From assembly GCA_030538235.1 (NCBI GenBank), contig JAUNUJ010000006.1:81699-145698 (forward strand): a DNA stretch of 64,000 nucleotides, in the 5' to 3' direction. A model generated the notes under the pieces. That model was not told the origin of the DNA. It saw only the letters and a list, made by a program, of their open reading frames with translations, and ran no database searches. Within the stretch, counting starts at the first letter, position 1; each line of letters begins with the position of its first letter. Source of the stretch: Alcaligenaceae bacterium. GTDB taxonomy: Bacteria > Pseudomonadota > Gammaproteobacteria > Burkholderiales > Burkholderiaceae_B. Both the position numbers and the translations under genes were made by a program. Below are positions 19,676 through 28,180 of this stretch, piece after piece.

Positions 19676-20473
19676 TTACTTTTTAGCTTCTTCTTCAGAC
19701 TCTACGACAGTGGCAGATTCACGAAGTTTTTCCACGTAATCCTGTAGCTGTTGTTGTTGAATCATCTGCTTTAAGCTAGGCGTGGCTTCTTCTTTAGAAG
19801 GGGCTTCAACTGAGCGCTCGTCTACTACCTCAATAATATGCCAACCGAACTGACTCTGCACAGGCTCAGCAACGATCTCGTTGGCCTTTGCAGCCACTAC
19901 GGCCTCAGCAAACTCAGGCACAAAGTTGTCGGCCTCAGCCCAACCTAAACTACCGCCTTGTTGGCCGGAGCCGATATCCATGGAGTTTTCTTTTGCTGCT
20001 TCAGCAAAGTCGATTTTTTTGTCTTTGATTTGCTTAAGAAGGTCTTGAGCTTCTTTTTCTTCTTTGAGCAGAATGTGACGAATGTTGTATTCCTTGGTTT
20101 CCTTGGCATCGGCAAGCAGTTCTTCATATGCCTTGTCAACGTCAGCATCGGAAGGTGAATTGTCTTCCATCCACTTGGCGATGAGGGAGTTAATTAAAAT
20201 CTCTTTGCGAGAATTTTCAATTAACAGGCGGGTTTGCTCGTCTTTGTCCAGGCCTTGTTTAATGGCTTCTTGAGATAAAACCTCACCGGTAATCAACTGC
20301 TCCAAGATCAGTTTGCGATTTTCCGCAGTATCCTCCATGCCGCGTGAAGACATGGCTTTGATCAAGGTGTCGATTTCAGTTTGTGGAATAACTTGGCCAT
20401 TTACCGTTGCAGCGTTTTGCGCATAGGCAGGAAAGGCTAATGCGACAGCTGCCGCTAAAATTAAGCGTTTCAT
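19676..20473 (-). CDS. Periplasmic parvulin-type peptidyl-prolyl isomerase
   Basis: A SurA/PpiC-like folding factor for exported proteins. I start at ATG 20473 (265 residues) because AGGA lies just upstream and this gives a clean signal peptide, MKRLILAAAVALAFPAYAQ; an in-frame start 33 bases earlier would bury it. A SurA-like N-terminal helical domain covers about residues 25-125. The rotamase domain (about 130-225) has IRHILLKEEKEA, NSMDIGSGQQGGSLGWAEADNFVPEFAEAV and VQSQFGWHIIEV. The C-terminus is K/E-rich. It is the last gene of yciB-bolA-PPIase, a set often kept together in Burkholderiales. Confidence 0.93.
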   Translation of the reverse strand: MKRLILAAAVALAFPAYAQNAATVNGQVIPQTEIDTLIKAMSSRGMEDTAENRKLILEQLITGEVLSQEAIKQGLDKDEQTRLLIENSRKEILINSLIAKWMEDNSPSDADVDKAYEELLADAKETKEYNIRHILLKEEKEAQDLLKQIKDKKIDFAEAAKENSMDIGSGQQGGSLGWAEADNFVPEFAEAVVAAKANEIVAEPVQSQFGWHIIEVVDERSVEAPSKEEATPSLKQMIQQQQLQDYVEKLRESATVVESEEEAKK

Positions 20474-20515
20474 AGATATCCTATAAATCCTTGTTATTAA
20501 GTGCAAAAAAAGAGT

Positions 20516-20806
20516 TTACTCATTAGAGCCGTAAAGCTTTAAAATCAGAGCGTGGAGCGGAAAAGGCATCATATCCTCAACCAATGCATAAACCATACGT
20601 TGGCGCTGTACACGGGAGACACCGTCAAATTTTGCTGAACGCATGATCACCGTAAAGTGATTGGCACCATCGCGATTGCCAGCGTGCTGCGCGTGCTGAT
20701 GTGAGTCATTTAGCACTTCTAACTCAATCGGCTCTAAAGCGGCTAGACGCTCGCGAATTATATCAACTCGCTCCTCAGGCGCACTCGTGTTTACTTGCTC
20801 ACTCAT
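20516..20806 (-). CDS. bolA: BolA family protein
   Basis: A 96-residue BolA/IbaG-like protein. BolA proteins bind monothiol glutaredoxins and [2Fe-2S] clusters and affect morphology and stress responses. I choose ATG 20806 because GGAG at 20813-20816 is correctly spaced; the ATG at 20818 would contain it. The core IRERLAALEPIELEVLNDSHQHAQHAG...HFTVIMRSAKFDGVSRVQRQRMVY is typical, including the C-terminal conserved His in FPLHALILKLYG. It lies between yciB and the PPIase gene on the same strand. Confidence 0.93.
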   Translation of the reverse strand: MSEQVNTSAPEERVDIIRERLAALEPIELEVLNDSHQHAQHAGNRDGANHFTVIMRSAKFDGVSRVQRQRMVYALVEDMMPFPLHALILKLYGSNE

Positions 20807-20879
20807 ATGTATCTCCATAAGGTCTAATGTAGATGGACTGTCAATTACTTTAAAAGTTCATTATTATAATTAATACGTC

Positions 20880-21431
20880 TTAGGCTTGACTGTCATCGTC
20901 TTGCATGTATTTAGCAAGCATTAAGGACTGTCCAATAATAAAAACGATTAATAATATGGTTAAACCGAACACTTTAAAGGTGGCCCACTGATCGGTTGTG
21001 AAGTAACCGGAAAAAGCCACAAATAGATTCAGTATACCCATAAGCACAAAAAATGCCGACCAACTATAGGCTAATTTTGTCCATACGGGTTCCGGTAGGG
21101 TGATTTGTGTGCCCATCAAGCGCTTAATCAAGTTGTTTTTAAAAATAAGCAGAGCACCGCTGATAATAAAGGCAAAGACCCAATAGAGGACGGTGGGTTT
21201 CCACTTGATGAAACTTTCATCTTGTAAATAAATGGTTAAACCACCAAACAGCACAATCACAATTAGATTAAGCCAATGACTGGTTTCGATTTTTTGTTTT
21301 CTGGCTTTTAACCAAATTATCTGTAGAACAGTTGCTGCCATCGCGACGATAGTGGCTAAATAAATGTCGCCCAATTTCAGGGCTATAAAGAAAAGAATAA
21401 GTGGTAGAAAATCAAAAATTATTTTATTCAT
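20880..21431 (-). CDS. yciB: Inner-membrane septation protein YciB (IspZ family)
   Basis: A 183-residue membrane protein with five or six hydrophobic segments. It begins FDFLPLILFFIALK and has the family region FIKWKPTVLYWVFAF, followed by WTKLAYSWSAFFVLMGILNLFVA and TTDQWATFKVFG. YciB is implicated in envelope integrity and intracellular septation; its biochemical activity is not firmly known. It is the first gene of the yciB-bolA-PPIase run and is divergent from the ABC transporter locus that starts at 21660. Confidence 0.93.
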   Translation of the reverse strand: MNKIIFDFLPLILFFIALKLGDIYLATIVAMAATVLQIIWLKARKQKIETSHWLNLIVIVLFGGLTIYLQDESFIKWKPTVLYWVFAFIISGALLIFKNNLIKRLMGTQITLPEPVWTKLAYSWSAFFVLMGILNLFVAFSGYFTTDQWATFKVFGLTILLIVFIIGQSLMLAKYMQDDDSQA

Positions 21432-21659
21432 AGGTGTTTTTTGTCGTGTTACGCTAGGGCTCTTAGTTTATCAGACTGAGTAGAGCTTTATCCTCGTGCT
21501 GTCAAATTCTGTTGGTGGATTTTACACGCTTTGAGAATAGCTATTATATTAAGCTGCTTTTTCTTTATTAGTTAATATCAGAGCTTTTTATTAGTGACAA
21601 AATCTTTCTGTTAAAATTATCTCTTTATCAACAAAACCTAAGCATAAAACGGAGTGTAA

Positions 21660-22829
21660 ATGAAGACTCTTAAACTCACCAAGCTAAGCGTACTTATGTC
21701 ATCTTTATTGGCTGCCGGTTCGATCATGGCCCAGACAGTCAATGTTGGTGTGTCTGTATCAGCTACCGGTCCGGCTGCCTCATTAGGTATACACGAGCGT
21801 AATACAGTTGAAATTGTGCCTACTAAAGTAGGTGATGTAGAGGTTAAATACTTCGTGCTAGACGATGCGACCGATACGGCTCAGGCTGTGCGCAATATGC
21901 GTAAGTTGATTAGTGAGCAAAATATCGACGTCATGGTGGGTAGTACGGTGACTCCGGGATCACTCGGTATGGTTGACGTTGGTGCCGAGATGAAGGTGCC
22001 TGTGATTAGTTTAGCAGGTAACGCCGTGGTTGTAGAGCCCCAAGAAGGCGCTAAGATTTGGGCTTTTAAAACCCCACAAAATGACGCGTTAATGGCCTCA
22101 GCAATTCGCAAAAACATGGAAAAGCAGGGCATTAAAAGAGTCGGCTACATTGGTTTTGCCGATGCTTATGGTACTGGTTGGTTAACCGAATTAGAAAAAG
22201 CACTCGAGGGCTCAGGCATCGAGGTCGTGGCCAAAGAAAGTTTTGCCCGTAGTGATACCAGTGTGACCGGTCAGGTGATGAAGCTTATTTCCGCTAAGCC
22301 CGATGCGGTTTTAATCGGTACTGCTGGGACCCCGGGTGCCTTGCCGCAGCGTGAATTAATTCAGCGTGGTTTCAAGGGCGTGACCTACCATACTCACGGT
22401 TCAGCCAATAACGATTTCTTACGTGTCTGCGGCAATGCCTGTGAGGGTGTGATTTTGCCTGTAGGTCCGGTCGTTGTCGCAGAGCAGTTAGATGATTCTC
22501 ATCCATCTAAAGCAGGCGGCGTTGAGTACATTAAACTTTATAATGACAAATTCGGCGAGGGTACGGTTAATAGCTTTGGTGCGCACATGTGGGATGCATC
22601 AGTGCTGATTAATTCTGCCATACCACATGCGTTAGAAAGCGGTGCTAAACCGGGTACTGAGGAATTCCGTGCAGCCATGCGCGATGCTTTGGAAAACCAC
22701 AAGGATGTGCTAGGTGTTCACGGTGTTTTCAATACCTCTAAAGACAACCACACCGGTCTCGACGAACGCGCTCGTGTTGTGATTAAGGTCCAAGATGGTA
22801 AGTGGGTATATGATCCTGATTTAGAGTAA
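21660..22829 (+). CDS. ABC transporter periplasmic binding protein, branched-chain amino acid (Leu/Ile/Val) family
   Basis: A periplasmic solute receptor of 389 residues with a signal peptide cleaved after about residue 24 (SIMAQ). The type I Peripla_BP fold is visible: VSATGPAASLGIHERN, VMVGSTVTPGSLGMVDVGAEMKVPVISLAGNA, and VGYIGFADAYGTGWLTEL. A close cysteine pair (VCGNACEG) probably forms a disulfide. The family binds branched-chain amino acids but also aromatic acids and amides, so the ligand is open. It heads the importer locus; a strong hairpin after the stop separates it from livH and the rest. Confidence 0.92.
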   Translation: MKTLKLTKLSVLMSSLLAAGSIMAQTVNVGVSVSATGPAASLGIHERNTVEIVPTKVGDVEVKYFVLDDATDTAQAVRNMRKLISEQNIDVMVGSTVTPGSLGMVDVGAEMKVPVISLAGNAVVVEPQEGAKIWAFKTPQNDALMASAIRKNMEKQGIKRVGYIGFADAYGTGWLTELEKALEGSGIEVVAKESFARSDTSVTGQVMKLISAKPDAVLIGTAGTPGALPQRELIQRGFKGVTYHTHGSANNDFLRVCGNACEGVILPVGPVVVAEQLDDSHPSKAGGVEYIKLYNDKFGEGTVNSFGAHMWDASVLINSAIPHALESGAKPGTEEFRAAMRDALENHKDVLGVHGVFNTSKDNHTGLDERARVVIKVQDGKWVYDPDLE

Positions 22830-22851
22830 AATTCTCTATTCACATCTCAGT

Positions 22852-22881
22852 CGCCGGACGTTATTCGAGTCCGGCGCTTTT
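22852..22881 (+). terminator. Intrinsic terminator / 3'-stabilising hairpin after the binding protein gene
   Basis: GCCGGAC at 22853-22859 pairs perfectly with GTCCGGC at 22869-22875 around a 9-nt loop, followed by GCTTTT. It lies between the binding protein and the permease genes and should leave the binding protein mRNA in excess. Confidence 0.75.
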
Positions 22882-22963
22882 AAATCACTAGATAGTTCGA
22901 CTTTGTTACTCATTAACTTCTTAAAAAAACTTAGTCGACTATTGATTAAATCAGGAGCATAAA

Positions 22964-23020
22964 GTGTTCCGATTTAGTTTTTTTGCTTATAAAGCAACAA
23001 CTTTTCGAACAAGTACATAG
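22964..23020 (+). CDS. Possible 18-residue leader peptide coupled to livH
   Basis: AGGAG at 22953-22957 is followed after 6 nt by GTG 22964, which opens an 18-codon frame, MFRFSFFAYKATTFRTST, ending at TAG 23018-23020. The livH ATG is one base further (23022). livH itself has no convincing Shine-Dalgarno, so this ORF may deliver ribosomes to livH by termination-reinitiation. It is Phe/Thr-rich with no run of Leu, Ile or Val, so classical amino-acid attenuation is not suggested. The short ORF is seen; its translation is inferred. Confidence 0.5.
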   Translation: MFRFSFFAYKATTFRTST

Positions 23021-23021
23021 T

Positions 23022-24068
23022 ATGAATTGGGAAATCGCCAAAATCCTTATGCAGGATGGTTTGGTAACTGGGGTAATCTACGCCCTGATGGCAGTAGCAC
23101 TGGTGCTCGTGTTTGCTGTTACACGAATAATTTTTATCGCTCAAGGTGAGTTTGTGTCTTTTGGCGCATTGACCTTCGCCATTATGGTCAATGGTCAAAC
23201 GCCCGCGACTATTTGGCTGTTGCCGGTCTTTGGAGGCATCATCCTTTTGATGGACCTCTATCGTTTTCTAGTCAAACGCAGTTGCTCGACCACAAATATG
23301 TTAAAGAGTGCTGTGCTTAATTTGGTCTTGCCATTGCTGTTGGCCTTTTTGGTGCCACCGATTTTGGCCACTGACCCGTCAATCTGGATTAAGGCCTTAT
23401 TGACCATGCTGTTAATCGTGCCGGTAGGTCCAATGGTTTATCGTTTGGTCTTCCAGCCGGTTGCCGAGGCGCCGAGCTTATTGTTGTTAATTATTTCTAT
23501 TGCCATGCACTTTGCTTTTGTAGGCCTAGGTTTAGTGTTTTTTGGGGCTGAGGGTTGGCGTGTTTCCGAGCCATTCTTTGATGGTTCGGTCGAGTTCTTC
23601 GGTCTGATGTGGACCTATCAAAGTCTCTTTGTCATTGCCATGACGGTGTTGATTATTGTGGGTCTGTACTTTTTCTTTGAAAAAACCATTTATGGTAAAG
23701 CCCTAAGAGCAACCGCCGTAAATAGAAAGGGCGCTCGCTTAATGGGCATCAGCACCAGTCTCTCCGGTTATATCTCTTTTTGGATTACTGCTTTGATAGG
23801 GGTGGTTTCGGGAATTTTATTGGTGTCCTTTATTACGATTACTTATGAAACCGGTTTTATGATTGGCTTAAAAGGCTTTGTCGGTGCCATTATCGGGGGC
23901 TTAGTCAGTTATCCAATCGCCGCTGTGGCTGCCGTTATTGTCGGTCTTATCGAGGCCTTCAGTACTTTCTGGGCGAGTGATTACAAGGAAGTTATCGTCT
24001 TTACCCTGATTTTACCGGTGCTTTTAGTCCGTTCATTAACCATTCAAAAACATGATGAGGAGGAGTAA
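23022..24068 (+). CDS. livH: ABC importer permease LivH
   Basis: An inner-membrane permease of 348 residues with about eight to ten hydrophobic segments. I choose ATG 23022 because the family begins near the motif DGLVTGVIYALMAVALVLVF; a TTG upstream would add 13 residues. Further motifs: ITRIIFIAQGEF-like sequence at the first loop, YGKALRATAVNRKGARLMGI (the ATPase-contacting loop) and VGAIIGGLVSYPIAAVAAVIVG. The region from about residue 80 to 135 is longer than in E. coli LivH. The next gene starts 2 bases after its stop and its Shine-Dalgarno AGGAGGAG lies in the last livH codons. Confidence 0.93.
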   Translation: MNWEIAKILMQDGLVTGVIYALMAVALVLVFAVTRIIFIAQGEFVSFGALTFAIMVNGQTPATIWLLPVFGGIILLMDLYRFLVKRSCSTTNMLKSAVLNLVLPLLLAFLVPPILATDPSIWIKALLTMLLIVPVGPMVYRLVFQPVAEAPSLLLLIISIAMHFAFVGLGLVFFGAEGWRVSEPFFDGSVEFFGLMWTYQSLFVIAMTVLIIVGLYFFFEKTIYGKALRATAVNRKGARLMGISTSLSGYISFWITALIGVVSGILLVSFITITYETGFMIGLKGFVGAIIGGLVSYPIAAVAAVIVGLIEAFSTFWASDYKEVIVFTLILPVLLVRSLTIQKHDEEE

Positions 24069-24069
24069 G

Positions 24070-25989
24070 ATGGAACAGATAAAACCTTCTCAAGAAGTAA
24101 TAAAACAGGATCAAACAGTAGTCAAAACTAAAAAGCTGCGGAAATTTAATCCCTTTGTCTTATTGTTTATTATTGCGCTGATTATTTTGCCGCAGTTATC
24201 CATGGTACCGGAATTCTGGATTAACCAGATGAACAGCATCGGTATCTCGGCCTTGGTTGTTTTCGGTTTGGTGATTTTGACGGGCTCTGCCGGTATGACT
24301 TCATTTGGTCAGGCGGCTTTTGTCGGTATTGGTGCGTATGCTACCGCTTATATGACCGTGACCTTAGGTTATTCGCCTTTTCTCGGTTTGGCTGTCGGTC
24401 TGGTGATTACCGGAATCGTAGCTTGGCTCTTAGGTCAATTAACCTTACGTCTGTCGGGTCACTTTTTACCTTTAAGTACCATTGCACTTTGTTTAGTCTT
24501 TTACTATTTATTCGGTAATATGGGCTTTTTAGGTCGCCACGATGGTTTGCCGGGTGTGCCGCCGATTCATATTTTTGGTATTTCTTTGCAACCGGCGCGT
24601 AATAACTTCTATTTAATCTGGTTCTGTGTTTTAGTGGCGCTGTGGTTAAGCCAGAATCTATTGAATTCTCGTACCGGTCGTGCAATCCGTGCTTTGAATC
24701 GTGGTGAGGGCATGGCTCGGTCTTTTGGTGTGAAAACGCATCACTACAAAATGCTGGCCTTTGTTTATGCCGCCTTATTAGCCGGTTTGGCCGGATGGTT
24801 ATATGCTCATGAACAGCGCGCGGTCAGTCCAAGTACCTTTGGTTTGAACTACGGTATCGAATACCTCTTTATGGCGATTATCGGCGGTTTTACCAGTCTT
24901 TGGGGAGCGATTTTCGGTGCCGCTATTATCTTGGTTCTGCGAGATCAAATTCAAAATATTGCGCCTAAATTAATTGGTAGTAATGTCAACGTCGAGATGG
25001 TCTTTTTTGGCATCATGATGATCTTGATCTTGCAATATGCACGCCAGGGCCTCATTCCTTTAGTTGTTGAATGGATCAAACGTTTAAAGGCTGCCCGTAC
25101 CGCTGACACGACAGCAGAGAGCGTTGGTACACAGTTGGCCTACGGTGTTGAGCGTTTACGACTGCAGACACCTACAGAGCCTTTGCCGCCTAGAGAGGAT
25201 ATCAGTACTATTGCTGTTGATTCGGGTAAAGCGATTTTGCAGGTCCAAAATGTCCGTAAGGAGTTTGGCGGTCTAGTTGCGGTAAATGACATCAGCTTTG
25301 AAATTAAACCGGGTGAAATTATGGGTTTAATTGGCCCCAACGGTGCCGGTAAGAGTACGACTTTTAACCTGTTAACCGGGGTCTTAAATTTGACCGCGGG
25401 CAAGGTGCTTTTCCATGGGCAAGATATCTCTAACTGGCCGGCGCATCGTATTGCCAAATTAGGTGTGGCCAGAACCTTCCAGCACGTACAATTACTGTCG
25501 GATATCAGTGTCGTCGAAAACGTAGCTTTGGGCGCTCACTTGCGTGCCAGTAGTGGCGCTTTGCGTGGTGCCTTGCATTTAGAAAGCGATTCTGAGCATC
25601 AACTTTTAGATGAAGCGATGAAGCAACTTCGTCGTGTCGGCCTTGAGGATTATGCCTTAATGCCGGTCGGTGGTTTATCCTTAGGTCAACAGCGCATTGT
25701 GGAAATTGCTCGTGCGCTTTGCTTGGATCCAAGCTTGTTGTTACTCGATGAGCCGGCAGCCGGTTTACGTTACAAGGAAAAAGAGGAATTAGCAACCGTA
25801 CTACGTGCCTTACGCGATGAGGGCATGAGTATTTTACTGGTTGAGCATGATATGGATTTTGTTATGCGCTTAACAAATCACCTAGTGGTTATGGACTTCG
25901 GGACCCAAATTGCTGAAGGTACCCCGACTGAGGTACAAACTAACCCGGCGGTATTGGAAGCCTACTTAGGGGGGGTGGCAGATGAGTAA
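24070..25989 (+). CDS. livM: Fused ABC importer permease (LivM) and ATPase (LivG)
   Basis: A single 639-residue protein joins the second permease to one ATPase. Residues about 20-335 are a LivM-type permease (NSIGISALVVFGLVILTGSAGMTSFGQAAF, AIRALNRGEGMARSFGV). A ~45-residue linker follows. Residues about 375-639 are the ATPase: Walker A GPNGAGKST at 422-430, signature LSLGQQ, Walker B LLLLDEPAAG with D560/E561, and the H-loop VEHDMDF. In E. coli livM and livG are separate genes. I start at ATG 24070 since AGGAGGAG at 24058-24065 lies directly upstream; the ATG at 24052 would include it. livF overlaps the 3' end by 8 bases. Confidence 0.95.
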   Translation: MEQIKPSQEVIKQDQTVVKTKKLRKFNPFVLLFIIALIILPQLSMVPEFWINQMNSIGISALVVFGLVILTGSAGMTSFGQAAFVGIGAYATAYMTVTLGYSPFLGLAVGLVITGIVAWLLGQLTLRLSGHFLPLSTIALCLVFYYLFGNMGFLGRHDGLPGVPPIHIFGISLQPARNNFYLIWFCVLVALWLSQNLLNSRTGRAIRALNRGEGMARSFGVKTHHYKMLAFVYAALLAGLAGWLYAHEQRAVSPSTFGLNYGIEYLFMAIIGGFTSLWGAIFGAAIILVLRDQIQNIAPKLIGSNVNVEMVFFGIMMILILQYARQGLIPLVVEWIKRLKAARTADTTAESVGTQLAYGVERLRLQTPTEPLPPREDISTIAVDSGKAILQVQNVRKEFGGLVAVNDISFEIKPGEIMGLIGPNGAGKSTTFNLLTGVLNLTAGKVLFHGQDISNWPAHRIAKLGVARTFQHVQLLSDISVVENVALGAHLRASSGALRGALHLESDSEHQLLDEAMKQLRRVGLEDYALMPVGGLSLGQQRIVEIARALCLDPSLLLLDEPAAGLRYKEKEELATVLRALRDEGMSILLVEHDMDFVMRLTNHLVVMDFGTQIAEGTPTEVQTNPAVLEAYLGGVADE

Positions 25990-26755
25990 TCAACACGAAC
26001 TTTTATTGGATGCCCAAACTATCTCGGTTTATTATGGTCAAGTCCAAGCGGTCGAAGAAGTCAGCATTAATATTCGTCCAAGTCAGATTGTGACGGTGAT
26101 TGGTGTCAATGGTGCAGGTAAGAGCAGCCTGATGAATGCGCTGATGGGTAATTTGCCAACCAATGGCCGTAGTACCGGTACAGTCAATTATTTAGGTGAA
26201 AATATCTCTGCCCTTGAGGTAGAGCGACGGGTCGCGCGTGGTCTTAGTTTAGTCCCGGAGACGCGCGAACTCTTTAACTCGATGACAGTCGAAGATAACC
26301 TGATTTTAGGTGCTTTTAGATTCCGTTCAGACAAGGACGGCGTCCGCCAGTATAAGCTTAAAGATATATATCAGTTATTCCCGCGTTTAGAAGAACGTCG
26401 TAAGCAATACGCCGGTACTTTATCCGGTGGTGAGCGTCAGATGTTAGCTTTGGGTCGTGCCTTGATGACCAATCCAAGTTTATTGTTATTGGATGAACCC
26501 AGTCTAGGTCTAGCGCCTTTGATTGTACGTGAGATTTTCCAGGTGATTCAGTACTTGCGAGACGAGGGTGCATCGATTCTATTGGTTGAACAAAATGCCC
26601 GCGCTGCTTTACAAATCGCAGATTATGCTTATGTACTGGAAATGGGTCGCTTAAGTCTAAGTGGACCGGCGTCAGAGCTTTTAAATCACCCTGGCGTGAT
26701 TGAAAGTTATCTGGGTCTGGGTAGCTCTAAGAAAAACCTAGAACTAGAAGCTTAA
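25982..26755 (+). CDS. livF: ABC importer ATPase LivF
   Basis: The second ATPase of the importer, 257 residues. It carries Walker A GVNGAGKSS, the Q-loop region LVPETRELFNSMTVEDNL, signature LSGGERQ, Walker B LLLLDEPSLGLAP and the H-loop variant VEQNARAAL, as in LivF proteins. The ATG at 25982 overlaps the livM/G stop by 8 bases, with the G-rich run GGGGGGGTGG just upstream serving as ribosome binding site. It ends the importer operon; a bidirectional terminator follows. Confidence 0.95.
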   Translation: MSNQHELLLDAQTISVYYGQVQAVEEVSINIRPSQIVTVIGVNGAGKSSLMNALMGNLPTNGRSTGTVNYLGENISALEVERRVARGLSLVPETRELFNSMTVEDNLILGAFRFRSDKDGVRQYKLKDIYQLFPRLEERRKQYAGTLSGGERQMLALGRALMTNPSLLLLDEPSLGLAPLIVREIFQVIQYLRDEGASILLVEQNARAALQIADYAYVLEMGRLSLSGPASELLNHPGVIESYLGLGSSKKNLELEA

Positions 26756-26774
26756 CTCGCTTCTTGATAGTCCC

Positions 26775-26805
26775 AAAAAAGCCTCGACCCTGTGTCGAGG
26801 CTTTT
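26775..26805. terminator. Intrinsic terminator after livF
   Basis: AGCCTCGAC at 26780-26788 pairs with GTCGAGGCT at 26794-26802, followed by TTTGTATTTG and preceded by AAAAAA. It ends the importer transcript and could also act on the opposite strand. Confidence 0.8.
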
Positions 26806-26825
26806 GTATTTGTGAATTACTTTAT

Positions 26826-26861
26826 AAACAAAACATCCCGCCTACTGGGTAGGCGGGATGT
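26826..26861 (-). terminator. Intrinsic terminator after the first TRAP operon
   Basis: ACATCCCGCCTAC at 26833-26845 is the perfect complement of GTAGGCGGGATGT at 26849-26861 with a 3-nt loop. On the minus strand it is followed by TTTGTTTATAAA. It ends the dctM transcript. Confidence 0.85.
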
Positions 26862-26896
26862 TGGATTTAAAGCGATCAGACTAATTGGATTAGAAC

Positions 26897-28180
26897 TTAC
26901 TTAGCACCCAGTAACTCCGGTAAACCGAGAGAAATAAACGGTACATATGTAATCACAATTAAGAAGCCTAATAAGATTAATAACCATGGCATTGCCGCTT
27001 TAATGGTTCTGGTAATCGGCATTCCCGTCACGGCTGAGGTCACAAACAAATTCAGACCCACTGGCGGTGTGATGAGACCAATTTCCATATTCACCACCAT
27101 GATGATACCGAAGTGAATCGGATCAATTCCAAGCTGCACGGCAATAGGGAAGAAAATCGGCGCCATAATTAAAATAATCGCGGATGGCTCCATAAAGTTA
27201 CCGGCAACCAGTAAAACCAAGTTAACTACAATTAGGAACATCCATGGCTCTAAACCGAGGCCTAGTACCCATTGAGAGATTAGCTGAGGAATTTGCTCAG
27301 TTGTCAATACATGGGCAAATAACATAGCGTTGGCGATAATAAACATCAGCATCACGGTCATTTTGCCCGAGTCCAGCATCACCTTAGGCAGATCTTTGAT
27401 GCCCATGTCTTTGTAGACGAAGAGGGCAATAAAGGCCGAATAAACCGCCGCAACCGCTGCTGCCTCAGTGGGTGTGTACATACCGGAGTAAATACCACCT
27501 AGGATAATCACAATCAGCAACAATCCCCAGAGCGATTGTCTTAAGGCACCAAACCACTCGCGGAAAGATGCCCTAGGTTGAGCCGGTAGCTTTTTGATGC
27601 GCGCCACAATATAAATAGCGACCATTAATGCTAAGCCCAGTAATAACCCGGGAACCACACCGGCGATAAACATTTTACCGACGGACTGCTCAGTGGCGGC
27701 GGCGTAAACAACCATCACAATCGAAGGCGGAATCAAAATGCCTAAGGTACCGGCATTACAAATAATACCTGCACCGAACTCTATAGGATAACCGGAACGA
27801 ACCATACCGGCAATCGCAATTGAACCGACTGCAGCAACCGTTGCTGGACTGGAGCCAGAAAGAGCAGCAAATAGCATACAAGCCAGTACAGAACCAATCG
27901 CTAAACCACCGCGCACGTGACCCACACAGGCATTAGCAAAGTCAATTAGACGTCTTGCTACACCACCCGTGGTCATAAAGGCACCAGCGATTAAGAAGAA
28001 AGGAATGGCTAATAAAGTATAGTGTTCGGAAGTTTCAAACATCTTGATCACTAGACCGCGAACTGAGTCCGGACTAAAGAACATGATGGTTACAGCACTG
28101 GATAAGCCTAAAGATATAGCAATAGGCACACCGATAAGCATCAGACCGAAAAGTAAGGTAAATAAAACAAGAATCGTCAT
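26897..28180 (-). CDS. dctM: TRAP transporter large membrane subunit DctM (C4-dicarboxylate type)
   Basis: DctM is the ion-coupled translocating subunit of TRAP importers. The 427-residue protein has about twelve hydrophobic segments and the family motifs VLACMLFAALSGSSPATVAAVGSIA, IICNAGTLGILIPPSIVMVVYAAATEQSVGKMFIAG and NMEIGLITPPVGLNLFV. The ATG at 28180 overlaps the dctQ stop by one base, so the two are coupled. Close similarity to DctM of C4-dicarboxylate systems is my judgement from motifs; the substrate is not proven. Confidence 0.95.
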   Translation of the reverse strand: MTILVLFTLLFGLMLIGVPIAISLGLSSAVTIMFFSPDSVRGLVIKMFETSEHYTLLAIPFFLIAGAFMTTGGVARRLIDFANACVGHVRGGLAIGSVLACMLFAALSGSSPATVAAVGSIAIAGMVRSGYPIEFGAGIICNAGTLGILIPPSIVMVVYAAATEQSVGKMFIAGVVPGLLLGLALMVAIYIVARIKKLPAQPRASFREWFGALRQSLWGLLLIVIILGGIYSGMYTPTEAAAVAAVYSAFIALFVYKDMGIKDLPKVMLDSGKMTVMLMFIIANAMLFAHVLTTEQIPQLISQWVLGLGLEPWMFLIVVNLVLLVAGNFMEPSAIILIMAPIFFPIAVQLGIDPIHFGIIMVVNMEIGLITPPVGLNLFVTSAVTGMPITRTIKAAMPWLLILLGFLIVITYVPFISLGLPELLGAK

